A DNA stretch of 64,000 bases from Kastovskya adunca ATA6-11-RM4 (lineage in GTDB: Bacteria; Cyanobacteriota; Cyanobacteriia; Cyanobacteriales; Coleofasciculaceae), in the NCBI GenBank assembly GCA_019359445.1, contig JAHHHJ010000002.1, positions 124,001 through 188,000 on the forward strand, in the 5' to 3' direction. This document shows, in pieces, positions 8,418-17,185 of this stretch. Position numbers and translations under genes: made by a program. The number at the start of each line of letters is the position of its first letter. The first letter of the stretch is position 1. The notes under the pieces were generated by a model that was not told where the DNA came from, made no database searches, and saw nothing but the letters and a program-made list of their open reading frames with translations.

Positions 8418-8783
8418 CTAGCCTGCACGCTCAAGCAGATACTCTCGACGATATAGAAAGAACGGTAGAGAGCAGGAAAGCCCAACACCAAAGGTTAAGC
8501 CAATATACAAAATGAGCCAGGAGCCAGAAGTATTCAATCGCCTCAATTCAATCCAAACAAAGCAAAAGAAAGCGATCGCCGAAATCAACAAATCTGTTGT
8601 TAATGCAGTTGCAATATTATTAGCAAATGCGTGTTGTAGAAATAATGTGGGAGAAAGCAAAGCTGATGGAGCTTGAAGTAGCCAGAACCAGGGAGCAATC
8701 GAGCCAGCGATCGTGAGCAGTAGGTATAAAGGCTTCATTGAGCCAAATGGAACTGTTGTTGATACTTGAGTTGATTTCAGCAT
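8418..8783 (-). CDS. DUF2834 family small membrane protein
   Basis: A 121 aa protein with three hydrophobic segments (about residues 17-38, 63-80 and 90-110) and the DUF2834 pattern: a first helix beginning MKPLYLLLTIAGS, FANNIATALTTDLLISAIAF in the middle, and a final LPFFLYRREYLLE. The function of the family is unknown; it is an integral membrane protein. The Met at residue 16 (8738) matches the usual family start and may be the true one. It runs in the same direction as coaT but is separated by the coaT promoter and a strong palindrome. Upstream lies a broken hydrolase and then a divergent XRE regulator. Confidence 0.75.
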   Translation of the reverse strand: MLKSTQVSTTVPFGSMKPLYLLLTIAGSIAPWFWLLQAPSALLSPTLFLQHAFANNIATALTTDLLISAIAFFCFVWIELRRLNTSGSWLILYIGLTFGVGLSCSLPFFLYRREYLLERAG

Positions 8784-8866
8784 GGTTGCTCGTTGTTAAT
8801 GGGTTGAATGGGAGCAATGAGTAGAAGTTTTATTCGCCTTGAATAAAGGTCAACAGATCTCGATTG

Positions 8867-8983
8867 AGTCATCTGGTACTCCCACATCTCAGCGCCTAAT
8901 ACCCAACCGTGGACAAAGACGATAGGTTTACCTCTATCCCAGTCCTAGAGGAACAAAGTCGTGCCATCTTGGGTTTCGATCAT
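8867..8983 (-). pseudogene. Alpha/beta hydrolase (chloroperoxidase-like) N-terminal remnant
   Basis: From ATG at 8981-8983 the minus strand reads MIETQDGTTLFL, an in-frame TAG (8945-8947), then DWDRGKPIVFVHGWVLGAEM and WEYQMT. This is the exact opening of small alpha/beta hydrolases of the non-haem haloperoxidase type (strand, HGW turn, MWEYQM helix). Homology then stops; the nucleophile, Asp and His parts are absent. It carries both a nonsense codon and a truncation, so it is a pseudogene. Genes of this kind often sit divergently next to an MmyB-like XRE regulator such as the one at 9145, which probably once controlled it. Confidence 0.75.
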
Positions 8984-9144
8984 TGATCGCCGAGATAAAC
9001 ACTGTGCAGGTGATGTTCTAGGAGACTGGATTGACTTCAACGTCATTCTTACTCTCAATCGGTATGCATCTATGATGTGGAAAGGAGATAGTTGAAGCAA
9101 TTACCTCTCAGGTAATCAAGGCTATTGTTTTCGTCAGTCTTGCT

Positions 9145-10011
9145 ATGCAACAACGTACCCGTACCACAGATCGTGAATTCGACTCGTTTGGAGTGCTCCT
9201 CAAACAATGGCGCAGCCAACGCGGCTTCAGCCAGCTTGATCTCGCCGTGACTAGTCAAGTGTCTCAGCGTCACATCAGTTTTCTTGAATCGGGACGGGCA
9301 AAACCCAGTCGAGAGATGGTGCTGCAATTGGCAGAAGTCCTGGAAATTCCGCTGAGACAGCAAAATCTGATGCTGACTGCTGCTGGATTTGCTCCCATTC
9401 ATGCACAGACCGATCTCTCGGCTCCTGAAATGGCTTCCATTCGCAGAGCATTGGACTTCATGCTGCGACAACAAGAACCCTACCCGGCAATTGTGATTGA
9501 TCGCTACTGGAATCTTCTTCTGCCCAACAACGCCGCGACTCAACTATTGACTGCTTTTATTGCTCCAGAGCAACTGCAAACTCACTTCTATCAAGATGGA
9601 AAAGTCAATCTCATGCGAGCGATGTTTCATCCTCAGGGGTTGCGTCCATTTGTCGTAAACTGGAAAGATTTTTCAGGACATTTGCTGCAACGATTGCACC
9701 GAGAAGCGATCGCAGACGGGGAAAGTGAACAATCCAAGGCATTGCTGAATGAGTTGATGAGTTATCCCGGCATTTCTGAGGTTTGGCATACGTCTGATCG
9801 AGCTGCCCAAAATACCATGCTGCTCACCGTTCACCTCAAGCGAGCGGATCTGGAGTTACAATTTTTCTCGACGATTGCCACCTTAGGCACACCCTACGAT
9901 ATTACCCTACAAGAATTGCGGATTGAATGTTTGTTTCCAGCTAATGAAATAACCGAACATCACTGGAAACAAATAAATCTCACCAGCGATAACAGCCGCT
10001 TTTCTGAATGA
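9145..10011 (+). CDS. XRE-family regulator with MmyB-like ligand-binding domain
   Basis: A 288 aa transcription regulator. Residues about 15-75 form an XRE helix-turn-helix (LLKQWRSQRGFSQLDLA, SQRHISFLESGRAKPSREM). Residues about 100-270 match the MmyB-type ligand-binding domain (PAIVIDRYWNLLLPNNAA, LMRAMFHPQGLRPFVVNW, then LELQFFSTIATLGTPYDITL). Members usually repress or activate a divergent oxidoreductase or hydrolase gene in response to a small, often lipid-like ligand. Here the divergent neighbour is a broken hydrolase plus the DUF2834 gene, so the target may be partly lost. It is codirectional with coaR but 150 bases apart, and coupling is not evident. Confidence 0.88.
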   Translation: MQQRTRTTDREFDSFGVLLKQWRSQRGFSQLDLAVTSQVSQRHISFLESGRAKPSREMVLQLAEVLEIPLRQQNLMLTAAGFAPIHAQTDLSAPEMASIRRALDFMLRQQEPYPAIVIDRYWNLLLPNNAATQLLTAFIAPEQLQTHFYQDGKVNLMRAMFHPQGLRPFVVNWKDFSGHLLQRLHREAIADGESEQSKALLNELMSYPGISEVWHTSDRAAQNTMLLTVHLKRADLELQFFSTIATLGTPYDITLQELRIECLFPANEITEHHWKQINLTSDNSRFSE

Positions 10012-10164
10012 GTTGTTGCCGAAGAGTTTTATTCTCTTTAACTACGAGCTGTAAAAAGTCTGCACGTCAAAACTCTAGAAAAAAGTTGCGAATGTTTGGG
10101 ATATTATTGCGATCTTTGGAGCTTGGTAAAGACAATCATAGAGCCTTGTTAGAAACTGAATAAT

Positions 10165-11274
10165 ATGACAAAAAACTATCTAACAATTAAAGAACTAACA
10201 GAGGCAGTGGGCAATGGTTTAACGCCTCGGATGGTGCGGCATTATCACGCCTCAGGACTCTTACCCCGTGCCTTGCGAAGCGAGAGTAATTACCGCCTGT
10301 ATACCCAGAATGATGTGCAGCGTCTACAGCGGATTGTGGCACTCAAACAGCAGGGATTTCAGCTTTCCCACATTCGCAAGCTGCTAGAAACCGATGCCCC
10401 GATGCCCGAAGTTGATACCCTCAGACCATTGCTTCAGCAGCAATACCAGTCGGTGCTGCAACAGTTGGGACGACTGCGAAGAACTGCCTCAGCCTTGGAA
10501 GGATTGCTCGGACGCGATCGCCACTGTCAAAGGGTGCAAGCCGAAGCGATCACCCAACTGCGACATCTAGACGTCGAAACCGCCGACGAATTAGATCTAC
10601 TCGAACAGCTTTGGGATAGTTGGGATGCGGCGACAGACAACCACCCGGAAGCCTTCAGCGAATCTTTGCAGCAACTGCTACCTGACTTATCGGATCGCTC
10701 AGAAATTGAGGTGGATTTGCTGAAAAAACTGGTGTTGGCTAGTGGTGATGTGAGTTTGGTGAACTTTGTGCGGTTGGGGAAATGTGCGATCGCCGCCGCC
10801 CGCGATCGCCTCAAAGCTGGGTGTCAAGTTGTCTGCGATGTTCCCGCTGTCAGGGGAGCTATTGACCAAACCCGCTTGGCACACCTGAGGTGTTCTGTGG
10901 AAACCTTAATTGCTAACCCCCACATCACCAGTGCAGCAGATGCGGAAGCCAGCTTTTGGCAGCACCACCGACAAGAGCAATGGCAACTGGCTGAGGGTTG
11001 TATTTTAGTCATTGGCTATGCCCCTAGCGTGTTGCTCTTAGCCCTCGAAGCCATTGAAAGCGGTCAACTCCAACCTGCACTGATCGTTGGAATGCCGATT
11101 GGCTTTAGTCACGCACCTGCTGCCAAACGTCGCTTGATGCGTTCTGGCGTTCCCTACATTACCCTTGAAGGAATAGGAGGTGGTTTATTAGCCGCCGTTG
11201 CTTTGAATGCTCTGGCTGAGTCGTTAATTGAGAAACCCGACTGTCATTGTTATTTGCAAGATTTGAACCGATAA
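10165..11274 (+). CDS. coaR: Cobalt-responsive MerR-family activator CoaR (MerR-CbiC fusion)
   Basis: A 369 aa regulator. Residues about 5-75 are a MerR winged helix (LTPRMVRHYHASGLLP, NYRLYTQNDVQRLQRIVAL), and 80-115 a dimerisation helix. Residues about 175-355 are homologous to precorrin-8X methylmutase CbiC/CobH (KCAIAAARDRLKAGC, CDVPAVRGAI, VIGYAPSVLLLALE, PALIVGMPIGF). The protein ends with C360-H361-C362, the metal-binding CHC motif described for Synechocystis CoaR. The segment LVLASGD has leucine where mutases have the catalytic histidine of the H-A-T-G-D motif, in keeping with sensing, not catalysis. It should activate coaT through the operator at 8189-8214. In Synechocystis coaR and coaT are adjacent and divergent; here about 2 kb lies between them. 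Confidence 0.93.
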   Translation: MTKNYLTIKELTEAVGNGLTPRMVRHYHASGLLPRALRSESNYRLYTQNDVQRLQRIVALKQQGFQLSHIRKLLETDAPMPEVDTLRPLLQQQYQSVLQQLGRLRRTASALEGLLGRDRHCQRVQAEAITQLRHLDVETADELDLLEQLWDSWDAATDNHPEAFSESLQQLLPDLSDRSEIEVDLLKKLVLASGDVSLVNFVRLGKCAIAAARDRLKAGCQVVCDVPAVRGAIDQTRLAHLRCSVETLIANPHITSAADAEASFWQHHRQEQWQLAEGCILVIGYAPSVLLLALEAIESGQLQPALIVGMPIGFSHAPAAKRRLMRSGVPYITLEGIGGGLLAAVALNALAESLIEKPDCHCYLQDLNR

Positions 11275-11372
11275 GGGTGGGGAACCAAGAGAGTAAGACT
11301 CTCTGGCTTCTGGCGTCCTACTAACACGTCTTTTGAGGTGAGTCCCAAACGCCGTCTAGTAGGCTATCGATC

Positions 11373-12812
11373 TTATTTCACGTACTGGATGATACCGCGA
11401 GCGATCGCCTCTGCCATCTGAGTCTGAAAAGCTGGACTTGCCAGTTTTGGGGCATCCTCTCGCCCAGTGACAAATCCTACTTCTACCAAAACAGAAGGCA
11501 TTGAGGTGTTGCGAAGGACATAAAATCTGGCTTGGCGTACTCCGCGATCGCGCATATTCACGCTTTGCAACATACTATTGTGAATCGAGCGAGCAAGACC
11601 AGCGCCACTGGAGTAGTAGTAGGTTTCCAATCCATTGACATCCGGACGGCTCATACTAATGGCATTGGCATGGATGCTGACAAACACCGTCGCCCGCGCC
11701 TGTTGTGCCATCTGCACTCGTTGTTGCAAGGTAATAAAGCGGTCATCATTACGCGTGATCACTGCCGTAATTCCCTGTCGCTCTAAGATAGCGGCGATTT
11801 GTTTGGAAATGGGAAAAATCACATTTTTTTCCTGCAAACCACCAATCCCAACGGCACCAGGGTCTTTACCGCCGTGTCCGGGGTCGATCATCACGACAAT
11901 GCGACTATTGGGTGTGCGGGTTGGGGGCGGCGGCGTCGTGGCTCTTTCTGGTGCGGGTACCGGAATGGAGATGGGCGAGGGAGCTTGGCTGACCGGAGAA
12001 TCCGGGAAATTTCCCACGTTTGTCGCTGTGGTTCCCTCAGGCAAAAGCACCAAACCGCCAAGACCGATGTCGTTATAACTCACATTCCAATCAGGGCTAG
12101 TGGCTGCCACGCTTAAGGTGATACGAGCTACCGCTGGCTGTACTTGTGAAAATCGGACTTGGTTGACACCAAACTGATTGGCAGAGATGGCTTGTCTGGA
12201 AAGACTCGATGAGAAGGTTGTACCTTCTAGGTCAATATCGATGGTGCGGCGATCGCGGCTACGTTTAACTTTGATGTTTTTTGGTTCTCCGCCGCTTGTC
12301 CGCAGAAAAAAACCATCCCGCGTCGTCTGAAAATTTTGGAGTACAGCCGCCCCCGATCCTGTCGATCTTCTTGGGGGAGTTGTGGGGGCTGGGCGAGAAG
12401 ACTGAGTGATCCGTTGCGGTGTTGGCAGTTGTACCGACCACTGCGTCGGCGAAGCACCGCGAAACTTGACTTGTTGCGGGTCGAGGGTATAACCGGGTGC
12501 CAACTCAACCACAATCCGCGTTGTCCGGTTTTCAAACTGACCGACGCGGATTTGTCGAATCGCTCCCACATTGGCAACAGGCTGATTGACCGTTGGGCGT
12601 CCGAAGGTTGCTCCAGGTAAATCGATCACCAGCCGTGTGGGGTCAGCAATTAGCTGGGCGGTGGGTTGTACCCCCTCGTCTGTGGAAAAAGTTAGTTGAT
12701 TTTGCTGGGCATTAAACCGCCAGTTAAGCAGCTTTCCGGCATTAGCAGGAGAAGAAAGAAGAAAAACGCTCAGTACACTGGGAAGTAGCAGTAGCCACCG
12801 AAATTTCATCAT
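11373..12812 (-). CDS. amiC: N-acetylmuramoyl-L-alanine amidase with AMIN domains (AmiC-type)
   Basis: A 479 aa periplasmic enzyme that cleaves the amide between muramic acid and L-alanine of peptidoglycan. It has a signal peptide (residues 1-25, SPANA), a first AMIN domain at about 27-135 (RLVIDLPGATF, RIVVELAPGY), a second divergent AMIN at about 155-262, a proline-rich linker at about 268-300, and an Amidase_3 catalytic domain at about 304-478. Zinc ligands and catalytic residues are visible as DPGHGG, LQEKNV, SIHANA and VLVEVGF. In filamentous cyanobacteria AmiC-type enzymes act in cell separation and in drilling the septal nanopores between cells. ATG at 12812 is followed directly by a second ATG. 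The gene is convergent with coaR. Confidence 0.93.
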   Translation of the reverse strand: MMKFRWLLLLPSVLSVFLLSSPANAGKLLNWRFNAQQNQLTFSTDEGVQPTAQLIADPTRLVIDLPGATFGRPTVNQPVANVGAIRQIRVGQFENRTTRIVVELAPGYTLDPQQVKFRGASPTQWSVQLPTPQRITQSSRPAPTTPPRRSTGSGAAVLQNFQTTRDGFFLRTSGGEPKNIKVKRSRDRRTIDIDLEGTTFSSSLSRQAISANQFGVNQVRFSQVQPAVARITLSVAATSPDWNVSYNDIGLGGLVLLPEGTTATNVGNFPDSPVSQAPSPISIPVPAPERATTPPPPTRTPNSRIVVMIDPGHGGKDPGAVGIGGLQEKNVIFPISKQIAAILERQGITAVITRNDDRFITLQQRVQMAQQARATVFVSIHANAISMSRPDVNGLETYYYSSGAGLARSIHNSMLQSVNMRDRGVRQARFYVLRNTSMPSVLVEVGFVTGREDAPKLASPAFQTQMAEAIARGIIQYVK

Positions 12813-13171
12813 TATTACGCTTAATTAAAAACTTGGTGTCGCTTCATCCAAATGCAAAAGAAGCAACGACGATCCTGTCATGGTAGATGGCAAACACCGA
12901 CGAGAGTGTTAGTGCTGTAAGCCGATACGTAGTCTGGCTTTCAGCCAAGAATCACCCCCAAACTAGTCTTTCCCTTTTGACACCCCTGTTAATAATAAGT
13001 TCCTGAATAAAAACATTTTCTCTTATTCGAGAGAATGCTCAACCATCAGGATTTTTATATTGCAGTCCTGATGGAGGTCAAGAACAGCAGGATGTCCTCA
13101 CGGCGATCGCCACAAAAACAAAGCACAATTACTTGAGCCAAGCTATCGGGCATTATCTACTGAAGTTGACC
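12813..13171. other. Intergenic region with one hairpin
   Basis: This is about 360 bases between amiC (reading away to the left) and the 3' end of rnc. The only structure noticed is the inverted repeat CCATCAGGA (13043-13051) and TCCTGATGG (13066-13074) with a 14-base loop, followed on the minus strand by no T-run. The rest has no open frame or motif that I recognise. It should hold the amiC promoter. Confidence 0.5.
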
Positions 13172-13861
13172 CTACTCGTCAATCCCTCCAGCCTTCCTCA
13201 ATGCGGCTTCGGCAGCACGTTTTTCTGCATCTTGTTTGCGACGACCTTTCCCAACACCGTATACCATGCCGTTTACATGCACCTCGGCGGTGAACTCTTT
13301 GGCATGATCGGGGCCAGAAGCATCAATGATGAAATACTCAGGATTTTGGACAAACTCAGCCAACGCCCATTGCTGAAACCGCCCTTTGGCATCTACAAGG
13401 TTGATCGGAGCAGCATCAGACGGAGGAAACACAATGCTATCCGCTACTGCAATAAACAGCGGTTGGACAAATTCGCGAACCGCTTCCAGATTTGAATCCA
13501 ACAGTAACGCCCCAATATAGGCTTCCAAGGCATCGCTAAGTAAGGATGGATTTTCACTTCCTCCTTCTTTAATTGCTCCTTTGCCAAGTCGCATCAAGTC
13601 ACCCATGCCAAGCTGGGTAGCAAACTTTGCCAATTGCCTCTCATCCACTAACGCCGAGCGCAGGCGAGTGAGTTGCGCTTCGCTCATATCAGGGTAGCGT
13701 TTGTAGAGCAGTTCCCCCACTAAAAAACCCAGCACCGCATCCCCTAAAAACTCTAAACGCTCGTTATTTTCCCCCTCATGGGGATTTTCATTAGCATAGG
13801 AGCGATGAGTAAGGGCTTGACGTAGGAGCTTTTCATCTTTGAGAGGCGGAAGTTTGGGCAT
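13172..13861 (-). CDS. rnc: Ribonuclease III
   Basis: An endonuclease for double-stranded RNA, used in rRNA processing and RNA turnover. Counting from ATG 13861, the catalytic domain covers residues 1-135, with QALTHRSY, the signature NERLEFLGDAVLGF, and DALEAYIGALLLD that provides the second acidic pair. A dsRNA-binding domain follows at about 155-228 (GRFQQWALAEF, KEFTAEVHVNGMVYGVGKG, RRKQDAEKRAAEAAL). The frame is open upstream to another ATG at 13921, but that extension lies in a HIP1-containing, repeat-like sequence and lacks family similarity, so 13861 is preferred. The length from it (229 aa) is normal. Upstream (13922-14040) is repeat-like intergenic DNA. Confidence 0.92.
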   Translation of the reverse strand: MPKLPPLKDEKLLRQALTHRSYANENPHEGENNERLEFLGDAVLGFLVGELLYKRYPDMSEAQLTRLRSALVDERQLAKFATQLGMGDLMRLGKGAIKEGGSENPSLLSDALEAYIGALLLDSNLEAVREFVQPLFIAVADSIVFPPSDAAPINLVDAKGRFQQWALAEFVQNPEYFIIDASGPDHAKEFTAEVHVNGMVYGVGKGRRKQDAEKRAAEAALRKAGGIDE

Positions 13862-14052
13862 TTTTATGGGTTTATTCACATTTGGCAGATATCTCAGCCG
13901 AGGGGGCGATCGCTGTAGCATGAGTTACGGCTGCGCGTAACCCATGCTGTCTAAGGAGTCGATGCGTAGCGGCTACACCTCACAACACCTCCGAGAAATA
14001 ATGAGGCGACCCTACGCGAGTTGCGGCTCCGGATTTGCCTACTTCGCCAATC

Positions 14053-15096
14053 CTAGTCCGTAATTCGGACGCCTTCAACGACGCTGACATCCGACTGTGT
14101 CGGTACGATACGCGTGAGATTGAAACCCGCCGCTTGAAACAAGTCGCGATACTCCTCTGCGGTGCGCTCTCGTCCGCCGGGTGTCGCGACTAACATATTT
14201 AAATCTAGAAACTTTCCTGGGAATGGCTGATTTCCGGGAGGAATGACTTGCTCAATCACCAAGAGCCGTCCTTGTTCTGACATCGCTTGATGGCAGCGCT
14301 GAAGAATCGCGATCGCGCGATCGTCATCCCAATCATGGACAATATGCTTGAGCATGTACGCGTCGCCTCCTGGAAATATCTCCTCAAAGAAATCTCCTCC
14401 CACAAACTTACAGCGATCCTGCACCTGTTCTTTCTCCAGCAACTGCTGGGCGTTTTCCTTCAAGTAGGGTTGATCGAATACCACTCCCTGCATCGTCGGA
14501 TTTTTTTGAAGAATCGCCGCCACTAAACTGCCTTGTCCTCCACCAACATCCACGACCTGATTAATTCCAGAAAAATCATAAGCCTCTACGACAGCCGCCT
14601 TCGCTACCACAGAAAACTCTGTCATTGCGTCTTCAAAGATTTTTCCCGGCTCAGGGTTTTGGCGGTAGTACTCAAATAGATCCATCCCGTACTGCTGCTC
14701 AAACGCCGCCTCCCCCGTCTGCACGCTGTGGATCAAATTGTTCCAGGGTAGAAGATGTTCCTGTCCCATCATGAGCGTAAACGCCCGCAGTGAGCCAGGA
14801 ACATCGCTTTGCAGATAAGTCCCTAGATGAGTGAGTTGAAAACAACGCGACTGAGTTTCCTCAAAAAGGCCGACACTCGCCAAAGCTCGTAACACCCGAT
14901 ACAGCGATTGACTGTGGGTGCCTGTTTTTGTGGCTAGCTCGTCGCAATGGCGGGAACCCTGCTTCAACAAATCGGGAATCCCCAGCTTGGTGACAACATA
15001 AACAGACTGGGAAACCCAGAAGCCCGTTATCATTTGCAACAAGATCGCTTGGGGAGGAACTTGACTAGTAGTGGGTAGATTCTCAGATTGATTCAT
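14053..15096 (-). CDS. SAM-dependent O-methyltransferase, COMT/hydroxyneurosporene family
   Basis: A 347 aa class I methyltransferase of the dimerising type. The N-terminal helical domain (about 15-100) is the plant-COMT-like dimerisation/winged-helix part (GFWVSQSVYVVTKLGIPDLL). The catalytic domain (about 170-330) has the SAM site VVDVGGGQGSL, acidic VVFDQP, GDFFEEIFPGGDAYMLKHI, and the general-base histidine in H-D-W-D-D. Substrates of the family are phenolic or polyketide-like hydroxyls, so it may belong to secondary metabolism, but no partner biosynthetic gene is adjacent. ATG at 15096 is preferred over the upstream TTG at 15099. Upstream lies a 690-base repeat-rich gap. Confidence 0.88.
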   Translation of the reverse strand: MNQSENLPTTSQVPPQAILLQMITGFWVSQSVYVVTKLGIPDLLKQGSRHCDELATKTGTHSQSLYRVLRALASVGLFEETQSRCFQLTHLGTYLQSDVPGSLRAFTLMMGQEHLLPWNNLIHSVQTGEAAFEQQYGMDLFEYYRQNPEPGKIFEDAMTEFSVVAKAAVVEAYDFSGINQVVDVGGGQGSLVAAILQKNPTMQGVVFDQPYLKENAQQLLEKEQVQDRCKFVGGDFFEEIFPGGDAYMLKHIVHDWDDDRAIAILQRCHQAMSEQGRLLVIEQVIPPGNQPFPGKFLDLNMLVATPGGRERTAEEYRDLFQAAGFNLTRIVPTQSDVSVVEGVRITD

Positions 15097-15218
15097 CAAA
15101 ACTCCTGGGTCTGAAACCCCGTACTTCTAGAACGGCTTTTTATTTAAGAAGGGTTGTGGAGGGGTATGGTTGCCCCTCCGATGAGGATAGGGTTGTCCCC
15201 AAACTCCCTTTCGGGGTA

Positions 15219-15258
15219 ACGTTAGCTGTGCGCTAAGAGCGCCCCGCTTCGCTAACGC
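15219..15258. repeat. REP-like imperfect palindrome
   Basis: CGTTAGC at 15220-15226 and GCTAACG at 15251-15257 are inverted repeats with a G/C-rich centre (GCGCTAAGAGCGCCCCGC) that can fold on itself. It resembles the small dispersed palindromes common in cyanobacterial gaps. Confidence 0.45.
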
Positions 15259-15566
15259 CAAAGTTTTAAGAGCTTGTTAGGCTAAAAGCACTGTTCCAGT
15301 GACCTTGGAACTGTTTAACTTTCAGCGATAGAGCGGAAAACTAGCTACGCATTCTCCGGTATCGTGACTCAAAAAACGTAGTCTGCCAGAGACTTAGGCT
15401 GGTCAGAACGGCTTGTTAGAGATCTCCCTTCGGCAAGCTCAGGGTAAAACTTTCAAGCCTCATGCCTTTAGGCTGAGGTTCCTGACATCAGTTCTATACT
15501 CAGTGGTATCCTTAAACCCTATATTCTTCGTCATGATGATAATAATCTAGTTGAGTAAGTGAGCGA

Positions 15567-15635
15567 GAATAAATCAAACAATGTGTATTGCAATATAAAA
15601 TTTTTAAATCGTTTCGTAGTCAGGACTTCAGACCT
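15567..15635 (+). repeat. Dispersed non-coding repeat, copy B
   Basis: It matches copy A at 2773-2845: GAATAAATCAAACA, TGTGT, GCAAT, then TCGTTTCGTAGT and AGGACTTCAGACCT in the same order and orientation. Both copies lie within about 250-550 bases upstream of a possible defence operon. Confidence 0.55.
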
Positions 15636-15782
15636 AGTTTGAGGAATTTAGCCTTGACTACAAACCAATAATATTTACATGCCCTAGTTCAGGGAAGCAT
15701 GGCTAATCACCAGTGCCGATCATTAACTTCACCCTTCACCCTTCACCCTTTATACTTTTTTCCTAGCCCCTAATACAGGCGT

Positions 15783-17111
15783 ATGGTTATGCAAAAAATC
15801 CCCAAACGAATCTCCACGGCTCTGATTAATGCCTTGAGTGCGGGAGTTGTTCCGCGAGTGGGATTAGAACAGATTGCCGTTGGGCGAGAAAAGGAAACTT
15901 CGGCTTTAGCCCAAGATTTAGAGAATATTGCTGAGGGTGGTGCCGCTTTTCGGTTCATCGTTGGGCGTTTTGGCTCAGGAAAAAGCTTTATGCTGCAATT
16001 CCTTCGCAATCTGGCGATGGAACAAGGATTTGTGGTGGCGGATGCGGATTTGTCTCCGGAACGGCGGTTAGCAGGTAGCAGCAGTCAAGGCGTAGCAACC
16101 TATCGAGAGTTGATGGGTAATATTGCTACCAAAACCAATCCTAATGGGGGAGCGATCGCGCTAATTTTAGAAAAATGGTTAAGCGGTATCCTCAGCCAAG
16201 TTGCCCAAGAAACAGGCAAACGCCTCGGTGAGGATGATTTTGACGATCAAGTTGAGGTAAAAATCCGCGCTGTTGTGGATGATTTGGAAAACTTAGTCCA
16301 CGGCTTTGACTTTGGTAGCGTGATCATTGCCTACTGGCGAGGCTACCGTGAAGATAACCCCGACAAGCAAGATGCCGCCCTGCGTTGGCTGCGGGGAGAA
16401 TTTAATACTAAAACTGAAGCCAAGTCTGCCCTAGGCGTGCGCGTCATTATTGACGACGATACCTGGTACGACTACATCAAACTCTTTGCCAAGTTTGTTT
16501 CTGATATTGGCTACAAAGGGCTGATTGTTTTGCTCGATGAGGCGGTGCATTTGTACAAAATTACCCACACAGCTTCCCGCCACAGCAACTACGACAAGCT
16601 GCTAGCGATGTTCAACGACACCATGCAGGGTAAAGCCGAAAACCTAGGAATAGTCGTCGGGGGAACGCCAGAATTTCTCGAAGATTCCCGCCGGGGACTG
16701 CATAGCGAAGAAGCTTGGCGATCGCGACTGGCAAAAAGCCGTTTTCTCAAAGATGACTTTCAGGATACCTCCGCCCCCGTTATTGGGCTAGAACCCCTAA
16801 CATCAAAAGACATCTCTCAACTTTTGCAGCGGTTAGCCGAGGTTCATGGGATGCACTACAGCTACAAAAAGGTGATCTCAAGCCGTGAATTAGAGGAATT
16901 TAAGCAAGAAATCATGAATCGCTTAGGGGCAGAAAAACTCTTAACTCCCCGCGAAGTGGTTCGCGACTTAATCAGCGTTTTGAATATTTTGCACCAAAAT
17001 CCCCAAGTTACCTTTAAGCAAATCATTAATGGCGATCGCGTTTTGCCAACGGCAAATGGCAAGAAACAGGACGGCGATAAAACGGGTAACTTTGCAGAAT
17101 TTACGTTATAA
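15783..17111 (+). CDS. P-loop ATPase of the BREX BrxD / DUF2791 type
   Basis: A 442 aa protein with an AAA+-like NTPase core: an N-terminal region containing RISTALINALSAGVVPRVGL, Walker A GRFGSGKS at 61-68, Walker B GLIVLLDEAVHL with Asp252-Glu253, and a likely sensor segment LGIVVGGTPEFLEDSRRGLH. This pattern is that of the DUF2791 ATPases, which occur as BrxD in type 2 BREX phage-defence systems and in Ter-associated gene clusters beside an Lhr-like helicase. The helicase is present two genes downstream, but PglX, PglZ, PglW and PglY are not in the window. It contains HIP1 sites, so it is well adapted to the host. ATG 15783 and ATG 15789 are both possible. It probably forms one operon with the next two genes. 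Confidence 0.85.
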   Translation: MVMQKIPKRISTALINALSAGVVPRVGLEQIAVGREKETSALAQDLENIAEGGAAFRFIVGRFGSGKSFMLQFLRNLAMEQGFVVADADLSPERRLAGSSSQGVATYRELMGNIATKTNPNGGAIALILEKWLSGILSQVAQETGKRLGEDDFDDQVEVKIRAVVDDLENLVHGFDFGSVIIAYWRGYREDNPDKQDAALRWLRGEFNTKTEAKSALGVRVIIDDDTWYDYIKLFAKFVSDIGYKGLIVLLDEAVHLYKITHTASRHSNYDKLLAMFNDTMQGKAENLGIVVGGTPEFLEDSRRGLHSEEAWRSRLAKSRFLKDDFQDTSAPVIGLEPLTSKDISQLLQRLAEVHGMHYSYKKVISSRELEEFKQEIMNRLGAEKLLTPREVVRDLISVLNILHQNPQVTFKQIINGDRVLPTANGKKQDGDKTGNFAEFTL

Positions 17112-17185
17112 GTCCAATATTCCTTTAATTATCACCTTGGTAAAGAATTGAAATAACATCTAAGTCTGAGCTAACTTTCTTGACT

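Larger units (their letters stand above)
15097..15782. other. Repeat-rich intergenic region
   Basis: This gap holds a REP-like imperfect palindrome at 15219-15258 (GTTAGC and GCTAAC arms around a G/C-rich core), copy B of a dispersed repeat at 15567-15635, and a short run of CACCCTT heptamers at 15729-15750. No gene, tRNA or TerB/PglX-type remnant was found, although such genes often precede an ATPase like the one at 15783. Confidence 0.5.
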
